Shown: piece after piece, positions 1 through 5,693 of the stretch
How the letters are laid out: every line of letters begins with the position of its first letter
Numbering within the stretch: position 1 is the first letter of the stretch
DNA from: an uncultured Chloroflexota bacterium
GTDB taxonomy: Bacteria; Chloroflexota; Dehalococcoidia; UBA3495
Assembly (NCBI GenBank): GCA_913052545.1
Contig: CAJXEF010000129.1
Span: 1 to 6,090 of the forward strand
Direction of reading: 5' to 3'
Length of the DNA: 6,090 nucleotides
Program-made: the position numbers and the translations under genes
The notes under the pieces: model-generated
What the model was told of the DNA's origin: nothing
What the model saw: the letters and a program-made list of their open reading frames with translations, nothing else
Databases searched by the model: none

Positions 1-185
1 AGCCAACTTCTTGTAATCATTTGCATATTCATTGCCATGAAAGATACAAATGAGCCTATCCATAGCCACCTGAAGTCCCTATAGGAGAGGGCATCTAGTA
101 TGTTTGAGAACATTCTTTTTTTTGATGGCGTTTGGTCTGAATTTATTTCACAAGGAATATTCGGTTTTTTAACAGACTGGGCCAT
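1..185 (-). CDS. MFS transporter, N-terminal part, runs off left edge
   Basis: This is the start of a major facilitator superfamily permease read on the minus strand and cut by the window start; about 61 codons are visible. The first 24 residues from the ATG at 185 are hydrophilic. They are followed by MFSNILDALSYRDFRWLWIG (residues 25-44) and then the hydrophobic stretch SFVSFMAMNMQMITRSW, the start of membrane segment 1. The pattern YRDFRWLW-x-G-x-F-x-S followed by M-x-M-Q-x-x-x-R-x-W is characteristic of the N-terminus of MFS exporters and permeases of the MFS_3-like type. Two in-frame ATG starts are possible, at 185 and 113. Neither has a clear Shine-Dalgarno sequence; an in-frame stop lies just upstream of 185 (complement of 192-194). 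I chose the longer form, but the start at 113 is about as likely. It is divergently oriented from the complete MFS gene to its right. The substrate is unknown. Confidence 0.8.
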   Translation of the reverse strand, partial: MAQSVKKPNIPCEINSDQTPSKKRMFSNILDALSYRDFRWLWIGSFVSFMAMNMQMITRSW

Positions 186-233
186 CGTGGGTCACTAAGA
201 AAGGGTTACAATATCCGGGTTGGAATACTTCAG

Positions 234-262
234 AAGGTAACATTGCGGCATATTCACGTCAA
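234..262 (-). promoter_or_regulatory. Weak candidate promoter for the leftward MFS gene
   Basis: On the minus strand TTGACG (complement of 257-262, five of six matches to the sigma-70 -35 consensus) is followed after 17 bases by TACCTT (complement of 234-239), which matches the -10 consensus at only three of six bases. The position upstream of the leftward start and the spacing are suitable, but the -10 is poor. Its -35 would overlap that of the rightward candidate promoter. Confidence 0.2.
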
Positions 263-278
263 TCGTTTCATGCAATGT
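240..278. promoter_or_regulatory. Candidate operator: nested dyad between divergent genes
   Basis: A perfect 7-base inverted repeat, ACATTGC at 240-246 and GCAATGT at 272-278, encloses a smaller imperfect palindrome TTCACGTCAA at 253-262 (four of five base pairs). The two centres nearly coincide, near 257.5 and 259. The element sits in the gap between two divergently transcribed transporter genes and covers the -35 hexamers of both candidate promoters. This is the usual place for a regulator that controls both directions. Which regulator family would bind is not evident, and no regulator gene lies in the window. Confidence 0.3.
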
Positions 279-281
279 AAT
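253..281 (+). promoter_or_regulatory. Candidate promoter of the rightward operon
   Basis: TTCACG (253-258, four of six matches to TTGACA) and TGTAAT (276-281, five of six to TATAAT) are separated by exactly 17 bases. Transcription would start near 288, leaving a leader of about 44 bases before the ATG at 332. TGTAAT recurs at 284-289, so an alternative -10 is possible. The hexamers are imperfect and there is no experimental support. Confidence 0.3.
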
Positions 282-313
282 TCTGTAATAATTTCGGTGT
301 GGTTGAATTCATT

Positions 314-321
314 AAGGAGAG
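314..321 (+). promoter_or_regulatory. Ribosome binding site that decides the MFS start
   Basis: AAGGAGAG at 314-321 is a strong Shine-Dalgarno sequence ending 10 bases before the ATG at 332. It favours that ATG over the in-frame GTG at 299, because the site would lie inside the coding sequence if translation began at 299 and no comparable site precedes 299. Confidence 0.7.
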
Positions 322-331
322 CATTTTTATT

Positions 332-1510
332 ATGGCTTCAGAATCTTCAGAATCTTTATGGTCGAGAGATTTCGTTATAAATCTTCTAGTGGCTCATCTA
401 CTTCTCGCTGGGTTTTTCTCTCTTTTTATGGTGGTTCCAGGGTTTATAGACAAACTTGGAGGAAAGGAATGGGAGATAGGTGTCATTATCGCAACTTTTG
501 GATTGGCCGGGGTAATTTTCCGACCTATGGCGGGTAAATGGATTTTAAAATCTGGGCCCAAAAGAGTAATCATGGTCGGGATATTAATATTTGTGGGAAC
601 CACTGTTTTATATATTCCCCTGCCTAGTGAGTGGTGGATAGTACCTGTTCGTATGGCCCAGGGTGTAGGTCTTGCGATTGCTCCGGTGGCCACGAGTACC
701 GTGGTTGCCAATCTGGCTCCTGAATCCAGGCGTGGGGAAGGTATGTCATACATGGGTAACTCGATATCTATAGCTCAGTTATATGCTCCACCGATCGGGT
801 TTTTCATAGCTGATAGTTTTAGTTTTTCTTTGGCCTTTATAGTCGCCTCTGCCGTGGCATTAGTGTCTTTTTTCGTTTGTCTAACGATGTCAGATTCTCG
901 AACTAGGATGCCTATCACACCAGAGAATGAAAATGAAATGTCTGATGCGCCCTTTATCAGCAGAGCAGCGATATTTCCCACTCTAATCTTTTTGACCTAT
1001 GCGTTTACCATGGCTCCTGTAAGCACCTTCCTTCCAATGCTTTCGGATGTTAGGGAATTAGGTGTAAATCCCGGATTTTATTTCACTATACTGTCAGGCA
1101 TGACGATGCTCACAACCCTGTTAAGTGGTCGTATTGCAGATAAATTTGGAAGGTCCGCTGTAATTATTCCCGGCCTAACATTAGTCTCTGTAGCGATGTT
1201 TATGCTTTCCGGATCTTTTACTTCGGGCATGTTTTTTGGTGCGGCATTTTTTCACGGGGTTGGATATGGACTGATTTACCCCGGTATTAATTCTTTGGTG
1301 ATAGACCGAGTTCCAGCGAATGAAAGAGGATCTGCTATCGGTACCCTCCAGCAAGCTTGGGATATTGGCGCTTCAGGAGGCAACTTTATAGTCGGGCCGA
1401 TAATTGGAGCCCTAGGGGTTGGGTCCGCATTTGTGGTAGTGGGAGCCGGGGCTGCCACGGGAGTGGTTGGATTCATTACTGGAAATCGGAAATCCAAAAA
1501 CTTTTCGTAG
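332..1510 (+). CDS. MFS transporter (complete, about 392 aa)
   Basis: This is an integral inner-membrane permease of the major facilitator superfamily, probably a proton-coupled transporter with 12 membrane segments. The length of 392 residues is normal for the family. Segment 1 is the hydrophobic stretch near residues 14-36. A motif-A-like loop, GKWILKSGPKR, lies near residues 68-78 and a second, SGRIADKFGRS, lies in the C-terminal half between the presumed segments 8 and 9. A hydrophilic central loop rich in Asp, Glu and Arg (after MSDSRTRMP) separates the two halves. The C-terminus is a short basic tail, GNRKSKNFS. The ATG at 332 is preferred to the in-frame GTG at 299 because of the AAGGAGAG site. 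As first gene of a plus-strand run of catabolic enzymes it probably imports their substrate, although export cannot be excluded. The substrate is unknown. Confidence 0.9.
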   Translation: MASESSESLWSRDFVINLLVAHLLLAGFFSLFMVVPGFIDKLGGKEWEIGVIIATFGLAGVIFRPMAGKWILKSGPKRVIMVGILIFVGTTVLYIPLPSEWWIVPVRMAQGVGLAIAPVATSTVVANLAPESRRGEGMSYMGNSISIAQLYAPPIGFFIADSFSFSLAFIVASAVALVSFFVCLTMSDSRTRMPITPENENEMSDAPFISRAAIFPTLIFLTYAFTMAPVSTFLPMLSDVRELGVNPGFYFTILSGMTMLTTLLSGRIADKFGRSAVIIPGLTLVSVAMFMLSGSFTSGMFFGAAFFHGVGYGLIYPGINSLVIDRVPANERGSAIGTLQQAWDIGASGGNFIVGPIIGALGVGSAFVVVGAGAATGVVGFITGNRKSKNFS

Positions 1511-1543
1511 ACCTGTTAAATATCACTGAGTACAATGCACAAA

Positions 1544-1559
1544 CGAATTTTATAATTCG
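1544..1559. repeat. AT-rich inverted repeat in the MFS-aldolase gap
   Basis: CGAATT at 1544-1549 and AATTCG at 1554-1559 form a perfect 6-base stem with a TTAT loop. No T-run follows and the stem is AT-rich, so it is not a convincing terminator. It might mark RNA processing between the transporter and enzyme parts of the operon, or be chance. Confidence 0.25.
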
Positions 1560-1594
1560 ATGATGGATCGTTACGAAACTTCAGGAGAGAACTA

Positions 1595-2422
1595 ATGAAT
1601 GGAGAGCAGTTACGAAACAAAACGAGCGGCGGCGGTATTGTTTACGGAACTATGCTCAGTATGGGACGCAACCCTAGGTGGTCACAAACAATCTCTGCAT
1701 TTGGTTTAGATTACGTAATTATTGATACAGAACACGCTCCCCGTAGTAGGGCTGAAGTAGCAGATTTCCTGGCAGCTTTCACATACAGTGGAGTGGTTCC
1801 CATTGTACGAATTCCGATCCCTGCGTCTCACTATGTGACTATGTATATTGATGCAGGTGCGCAAGGGGTACTTGCCCCATATTGTGAGACAGTAGACCAA
1901 GTAAAAGAAGTCGTTGCGGCTGCTCGATGGAGGCCACTGAAAGGGGCTTTAGCTGAGAAAGCCGTGGAAACCGGGGAATTACCAAGTGAAGCAACGAGAG
2001 CCTACCTGGAAAATCGAAATAAGAATAATGTTTGCATAATAGGCATTGAGAGTGTCCCAGCTATCGAAAACTTGGAAAATATGCTTAAAGTAGAAGGAAT
2101 TGATGCGATTTTTGTGGGGCCAAACGATCTCACAATAACCTTAGGGATACCGGATCAATATGACCATCCAGATTATGAAGCTGCTCTACGAGAAATAATT
2201 GCAAAAAGTGAAGCTGCCGGTAAACCGGTTTTGATTCATCACCAAACAGTTGAACTGACTCAAAAATGGCTTCGAGAAGGAGCAAGGTTTGTTCTTTACT
2301 CAAGTGATGCCAGAACTATGCATAATGGGTATAGAGAGGAGTTTGGAGAAATAAAATCAGTAGGATCTGAACTAGGTGGTGAGACCATCGGTGTTGTAGG
2401 CGAGTCAGAAGAAGTAATTTAG
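1595..2422 (+). CDS. HpcH/HpaI-family class II aldolase
   Basis: The protein is a metal-dependent TIM-barrel aldolase of the HpcH/HpaI (2-dehydro-3-deoxyglucarate / 4-hydroxy-2-oxoheptanedioate aldolase) family. Members reversibly cleave 4-hydroxy-2-keto acids to pyruvate or a related keto acid plus an aldehyde in the cytoplasm. At 275 residues it is slightly longer than typical members (about 250-265). Visible motifs are DTEHAP at 44-49 with the likely catalytic His47, VRIP at 71-74 with Arg72, GAQGVLAP at 88-95, GIES at 150-153 with metal ligand Glu152, VGPNDLT at 174-180 with metal ligand Asp178, and LGIPDQYDHPDY at 183-194. The segment WRPLKGA (112-118) stands where many homologues have a YPP-x-G-x-RG-like loop, so substrate preference may differ. 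The ATG at 1595 follows AGGAGAG at 1583-1589. The next gene starts 12 bases downstream, indicating cotranscription with a lactonase-like protein. The actual substrate is unknown. Confidence 0.9.
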   Translation: MNGEQLRNKTSGGGIVYGTMLSMGRNPRWSQTISAFGLDYVIIDTEHAPRSRAEVADFLAAFTYSGVVPIVRIPIPASHYVTMYIDAGAQGVLAPYCETVDQVKEVVAAARWRPLKGALAEKAVETGELPSEATRAYLENRNKNNVCIIGIESVPAIENLENMLKVEGIDAIFVGPNDLTITLGIPDQYDHPDYEAALREIIAKSEAAGKPVLIHHQTVELTQKWLREGARFVLYSSDARTMHNGYREEFGEIKSVGSELGGETIGVVGESEEVI

Positions 2423-2428
2423 GAGGAA
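2421..2428 (+). promoter_or_regulatory. Ribosome binding site overlapping the aldolase stop
   Basis: AGGAGGAA begins inside the TAG stop codon of the aldolase and ends 6 bases before the ATG at 2435. It is a near-perfect Shine-Dalgarno sequence. Its overlap with the upstream stop suggests that translation of the aldolase and the SMP-30-like gene is coupled. Confidence 0.7.
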
Positions 2429-2434
2429 GAAATA

Positions 2435-3334
2435 ATGAGTTGGGATTTCATAGCAGTACAAGGACCATTTGGGGGTACCAGTGAGGGTCCAGCGTGGGAC
2501 GGTGAATCTCTTTTATTCACCCACATTCCTGAAAGCAAAATATATAGATTTAATCCTAGAACAAGCACGACTGAGGTTTTTAGAGAAAATACTAATTGTG
2601 CCAATGGATTGATGTTTGATGAATCTGGAAACTTGTATGCTTGCGAAGGGGGAGGAAGAAGAGTTGTCAGATATGACGGTGACTCAACAGAGGTTTTAGC
2701 GGAATCGTATCAAGGCAGCAGATTTAACGTTCCAAATGATTTGGCGATAGATCCTCAGGGAAGAGTCTGGTTTACAGATCCTTTTTATGAAGGTGCCGGT
2801 GGTCCTTGGAGCGAAGATAGGTCAAATAAAGAGTTGGACCATGACTCTGTCTACAGAATAGATATGACAGACGGGAAGTCAACGGCTGTGAGCCGAGTAA
2901 CCGAGGATACTACCCGGCCGAACGGGCTTCTGTTTTCCCTAGATTTTCAAACTTTGTATGTGGCTCAAAGTGGTCGATTACCGGAGGAAAAAAGACAGCT
3001 ACGAGCTTACCCGGTTAATGCGGATGGGTCATTAGGCGACCATGAGGTAATACATGATTTTGGCGAACACAGGGGGATAGACGGGATGGTGCTTGATGCA
3101 GATGGAAATATCGTGGCTACCGCTGGATATAAGGCGGGGGGACCAGGCCCCATGATATACGTATTTTCTGCGTCAGGAGAGGTGCTGGAAACACATTCTA
3201 CTCCGTTTGATAGGCCAACCAATTGTTCATTTGGCGGTGAGGATTTATCGACCTTGTATGTCACGACTGGTGATGGTTTTTTGTTGAGGGCTTTCACTGA
3301 ACGACAAGGACGACTTAATTATCCCAAGATATAG
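2435..3334 (+). CDS. SMP-30/gluconolactonase-like protein
   Basis: This 299-residue protein belongs to the SMP-30/gluconolactonase/LRE-like family, six-bladed beta-propellers that bind a divalent metal and typically hydrolyse sugar-acid or other lactones. Repeated blade motifs are visible: SEGPAWDGESLLFTHIPESK (16-35), NGLMFDESGNLYACEG (57-72), NVPNDLAIDPQGRVWFTDP (98-116), RPNGLLFSLDFQTLYVAQSG (161-180), GIDGMVLDADGNIVATAG (214-231) and PTNCSFGGEDLSTLYVTTG (261-279). By comparison with human SMP30 the metal ligands are probably Glu17, Asn163 and Asp216, with Asn101 as a substrate-contacting residue; all are present, so the protein should be active. No signal peptide is seen, so it is probably cytoplasmic. 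The start follows a strong ribosome binding site. Lying between an aldolase and oxidoreductases, it is likely the lactonase step of the same pathway. The natural lactone cannot be deduced. Confidence 0.9.
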   Translation: MSWDFIAVQGPFGGTSEGPAWDGESLLFTHIPESKIYRFNPRTSTTEVFRENTNCANGLMFDESGNLYACEGGGRRVVRYDGDSTEVLAESYQGSRFNVPNDLAIDPQGRVWFTDPFYEGAGGPWSEDRSNKELDHDSVYRIDMTDGKSTAVSRVTEDTTRPNGLLFSLDFQTLYVAQSGRLPEEKRQLRAYPVNADGSLGDHEVIHDFGEHRGIDGMVLDADGNIVATAGYKAGGPGPMIYVFSASGEVLETHSTPFDRPTNCSFGGEDLSTLYVTTGDGFLLRAFTERQGRLNYPKI

Positions 3335-3349
3335 TTTTTTATCAAAAAT

Positions 3350-3354
3350 GGGAG
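3350..3354 (+). promoter_or_regulatory. Ribosome binding site for a TTG start
   Basis: GGGAG at 3350-3354 lies 9 bases before the TTG at 3364. It supports TTG as initiator of the flavoprotein gene: there is no in-frame ATG nearby, and the nearby ATGs at 3348 and 3368 are in other frames. Confidence 0.5.
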
Positions 3355-3363
3355 CGAAGTAAT

Positions 3364-4548
3364 TTGAATGCTGATGTGATCGTAATAGGTGCTGGTATAG
3401 CAGGTTGTTCTGCAGCCTTTCACTTGTCTGAATCAGGAATGTCAACTTTGCTTTTGGATATGGGGGAGGTTTCGGGGGAGGCATCCGGAGTCAATATGGG
3501 AGGACTTGGTGGTGCAGGATGGGGTAATTCGCCTAAATTGCAGGAATACCTAACAATGGGGAGCCTGAACATTTTCAAGCGGCTACAGATTGAGTTGGGT
3601 TATGACTTGGAATTTAGACAGTCAGGGTCTTTTACGGCAATACATAATGAACAGCAATATTCGTATGCCCAGAACCGGGTTATACAATCTCAAAAAGATG
3701 GTTTTAACCTGCAGCTATTGAGTTCTTACGAGGCGAAGGCGATAGAGCCGGAATTGAACCCAAATTTGCTTGGATATGTTTATTCTCCTACGAGAGGTCA
3801 GGCTGATCCACTAAAGACAACGCGGGCATTTGGGCAAGCTGCTTTGAATGCAGGTACTAAAGTGCAAACAAATACCCAGGTAATTGGTATGCGATCACAC
3901 CATGGAATATGGGATCTTGAGACAAATAACGGGAATTATGAGGCACAGTTCGTTGTTATTGCTGCCGGGGCCTGGTGTAAAAATATTGGTGAAATGGTAG
4001 GCGCAAATATACCTATAGAACCAGTTGTAGGACAAATGTGGTCTACAGACCCTTTGCCGCCCAGGGTTTTCAGCACAATTTCATCATTTGAATCTAGTTT
4101 TCATTGGAGTGAAAATCCATACGTAGACAGCATTTCTCCGCCTGAATTAACTCACTTTGGAGAACAAAGAGTAACGAGACACCTATATGGAAGACAACGT
4201 AAAAATGGAGAAATTATCTTTGGCGGTGATCGTCGAGACGCCGGTTTCAATAAGACAGTGGACGCGGGAGGGGTGGAAATTAACAAAGGACAGGCTACAG
4301 AAGTTCTTCCTTTGTTATCCGGATTACCAATATCGACGACGTGGTCTGGATTGATGCCATTTTCGAAGGACGGTCAGCCAGTTATCGGCAGGATACCATC
4401 GAATGATAATTTATTTGTGGTAACAGGGCTTTGTTCCTCGGGCTTCGGAAGAGGACCTGGTGCTGGTATGTTGATAGCTGATCTAGTTTCTCGTGGTGAA
4501 TCTCACCCTGTATTGGCGGAATCGGACCCAGCTCGATTCTCTGCGTAG
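3364..4548 (+). CDS. FAD-dependent oxidoreductase, DAO family
   Basis: This 394-residue flavoprotein resembles the DAO family (glycine/D-amino-acid oxidases, sarcosine oxidase and DadA-type dehydrogenases), which oxidise C-N bonds of amino acids and secondary or tertiary amines. The N-terminal FAD-binding Rossmann motif DVIVIGAGIAGCSAAFHLS covers residues 4-22, with glycines at 9, 11 and 14 and an acidic residue (Asp32) at the end of the second strand. The region EASGVNMGGLGGAGWG (39-54) corresponds to the conserved S/G-rich loop near the flavin. VVIAAGAW (197-204) and the C-terminal block WSGLMPFSKDGQPVIGRIP (327-345), followed by LFVVTGLCSSGFGRGPGAGM (350-369), complete the FAD site. The TTG start is chosen because the Rossmann strand begins almost at once and GGGAG lies 9 bases upstream. 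It follows the lactonase gene after 29 bases. The substrate is unresolved; a demethylase, deaminase or dehydrogenase role is equally possible. No signal peptide is seen. Confidence 0.88.
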   Translation: MNADVIVIGAGIAGCSAAFHLSESGMSTLLLDMGEVSGEASGVNMGGLGGAGWGNSPKLQEYLTMGSLNIFKRLQIELGYDLEFRQSGSFTAIHNEQQYSYAQNRVIQSQKDGFNLQLLSSYEAKAIEPELNPNLLGYVYSPTRGQADPLKTTRAFGQAALNAGTKVQTNTQVIGMRSHHGIWDLETNNGNYEAQFVVIAAGAWCKNIGEMVGANIPIEPVVGQMWSTDPLPPRVFSTISSFESSFHWSENPYVDSISPPELTHFGEQRVTRHLYGRQRKNGEIIFGGDRRDAGFNKTVDAGGVEINKGQATEVLPLLSGLPISTTWSGLMPFSKDGQPVIGRIPSNDNLFVVTGLCSSGFGRGPGAGMLIADLVSRGESHPVLAESDPARFSA

Positions 4549-4574
4549 ACTGCCAATGACGACTCAAATATAAT
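4546..4574 (+). promoter_or_regulatory. Candidate internal promoter before the Gfo/Idh/MocA gene
   Basis: A perfect -10 hexamer TATAAT (4569-4574) lies 17 bases downstream of TAGACT (4546-4551, four of six matches to TTGACA), which overlaps the stop codon of the flavoprotein gene. Transcription would start near 4581, about 40 bases before the ATG at 4622. The 73-base gap is longer than most gaps here, consistent with an internal promoter. AT-rich DNA can produce such matches by chance. Confidence 0.4.
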
Positions 4575-4621
4575 CCATATTCAATATGACAATTTAAGGG
4601 AAAACTGAAGAGGTACCAATT

Positions 4622-5671
4622 ATGACAGGTGAAAGCATAAAAATCGGACTTGTTGGGGCTGGTGGAAATACAACACTTAGGCATATACCTGGGCTTAATG
4701 CCATGGATAATGTAGTTATAGACAGTGTTTGTAATAGAAGTATGGCATCTGGGAAAAGAGTCGCCGATGAATTTGGTATAGAGAAAGTTTATGACAATTG
4801 GATAGATGTTATGGAGGACCCTGATAACGATGCTGTATGTATAGGAACTTGGCCGTACATGCACTGCACCCTGGTACTCGCCGCTTTGGAAAACGGGAAA
4901 CATGTGCAGACCGAGGCTAGAATGGCAACAAATGCCTCAGAGGCTCATATCATGTTGGAAGCTTCTAAGAATTTTCCGGGTCTTGTTACCCAAATAGTTC
5001 CAGCACCCCACACCCTAAATTTAGATAAGACCATCAAAACTCTTATTAAAGACGGATATCTGGGGGACATATTGTCGGTGGATGCTGCTATCACCCAGGG
5101 AGGATTTGTCGATAAGGACAAGCCATATCATTGGCGCCAAAGTAGAGATTTTAGTGGCTATAACATCATGGGTCTGGGTATCTGGTACGAGGCTGTAATG
5201 CGATGGATAGGCCCTGCGGCTACAGTTCAAGCAATAACCAGAGTAACAGTACCTCAACGACCTGATCAAAATGGCGATTTGCAGGTGCTGACGATACCTG
5301 ACCACGTTGAAATCCTGTGTGAGATGTTTACAGGCCCGGTTTTGCATATTAGGTTCAGCGATGTCTTGGGTCATGCTCCGGGAAATGGTGTATGGATTTA
5401 TGGTACAGAAGGTACTTTGCATGTAGATGCTACAAACCAAGCAGACCTCAAACTTTTTGGTGGGAGAAAGTCAGATTCTTCCCTTTCTGAGATAGCTATA
5501 AAGCCCGAGTTGACCGGTGGATGGAGGGTAGAAGAGGAGTTTATAAATGCGATTAGAGGCATTGAAGAGATAACCCATACATCTTTTGAAGATGGTGTCC
5601 GCTATATGGAATTTACCGAAGCCGTGACCCGTAGTTCTCAGTCGGGCGAGAAAATATACCTTCCGCTCTAG
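4622..5671 (+). CDS. Gfo/Idh/MocA-family protein with altered active site
   Basis: The 349-residue protein has the architecture of Gfo/Idh/MocA proteins, which are mostly NAD(P)-dependent sugar, inositol or sugar-acid dehydrogenases. The N-terminal Rossmann motif IGLVGAGGNTTLRHIPGL is at residues 8-25. VCIGTWPYMHCTLVLAALENGKHV (72-95, read in two parts) is the conserved strand and helix before the active-site lysine motif. The C-terminal alpha/beta domain includes HWRQSRDFSGYN (170-181), a GIWYEAVMRWIG segment and VWIYGTEGTLHVDA (257-270). The usual EKP motif is replaced by EARMA at 98-102, and the usual D-x-G-x-H is replaced by G184-L-G-I-W188, so both the catalytic Lys and the Asp/His pair appear absent. 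The start follows GAAGAGGT at 4607-4614. It may use different chemistry, bind a ligand, or partner with another protein. The family assignment is firm; catalytic activity is uncertain. Confidence 0.85.
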   Translation: MTGESIKIGLVGAGGNTTLRHIPGLNAMDNVVIDSVCNRSMASGKRVADEFGIEKVYDNWIDVMEDPDNDAVCIGTWPYMHCTLVLAALENGKHVQTEARMATNASEAHIMLEASKNFPGLVTQIVPAPHTLNLDKTIKTLIKDGYLGDILSVDAAITQGGFVDKDKPYHWRQSRDFSGYNIMGLGIWYEAVMRWIGPAATVQAITRVTVPQRPDQNGDLQVLTIPDHVEILCEMFTGPVLHIRFSDVLGHAPGNGVWIYGTEGTLHVDATNQADLKLFGGRKSDSSLSEIAIKPELTGGWRVEEEFINAIRGIEEITHTSFEDGVRYMEFTEAVTRSSQSGEKIYLPL

Positions 5672-5693
5672 TTAGAATTTGGAGTATCAAGAA

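Noticed and set aside
1..84. Plus-strand open frame ending in TAG at 82-84, with a hydrophobic stretch like a membrane-protein C-terminus
   Set aside because: It is antisense to the first membrane segment of the leftward MFS gene; hydrophobic codons read in reverse often give such apparent membrane segments.
100..198. Plus-strand 32-codon ORF beginning ATG TTT GAG AAC, preceded by a good AGGAGAGG site
   Set aside because: It lies opposite the minus-strand MFS N-terminus, whose translation carries a recognisable family pattern (YRDFRWLWIG). The small peptide resembles nothing known to me, and the Shine-Dalgarno-like bases are the complement of MFS codons.
299..331. GTG at 299 as the start of the complete MFS gene (11 extra residues)
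   Set aside because: The strong AAGGAGAG site at 314-321 lies downstream of it and is correctly placed for the ATG at 332.
1544..1559. Hairpin after the MFS stop as a rho-independent terminator
   Set aside because: The stem is short and AT-rich and has no following T-tract; the next gene is in the same direction with its own ribosome binding site.
4382..4903. Minus-strand 173-codon open frame spanning the end of the flavoprotein gene and the start of the Gfo/Idh/MocA gene
   Set aside because: It overlaps two firmly recognised plus-strand genes and its translation, rich in Tyr, His, Ser and Cys with no recognisable domain, is typical of an antisense shadow.
5021..5440. Minus-strand 139-codon open frame inside the Gfo/Idh/MocA gene
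   Set aside because: It is fully antisense to a conserved coding region and shows no family motif.
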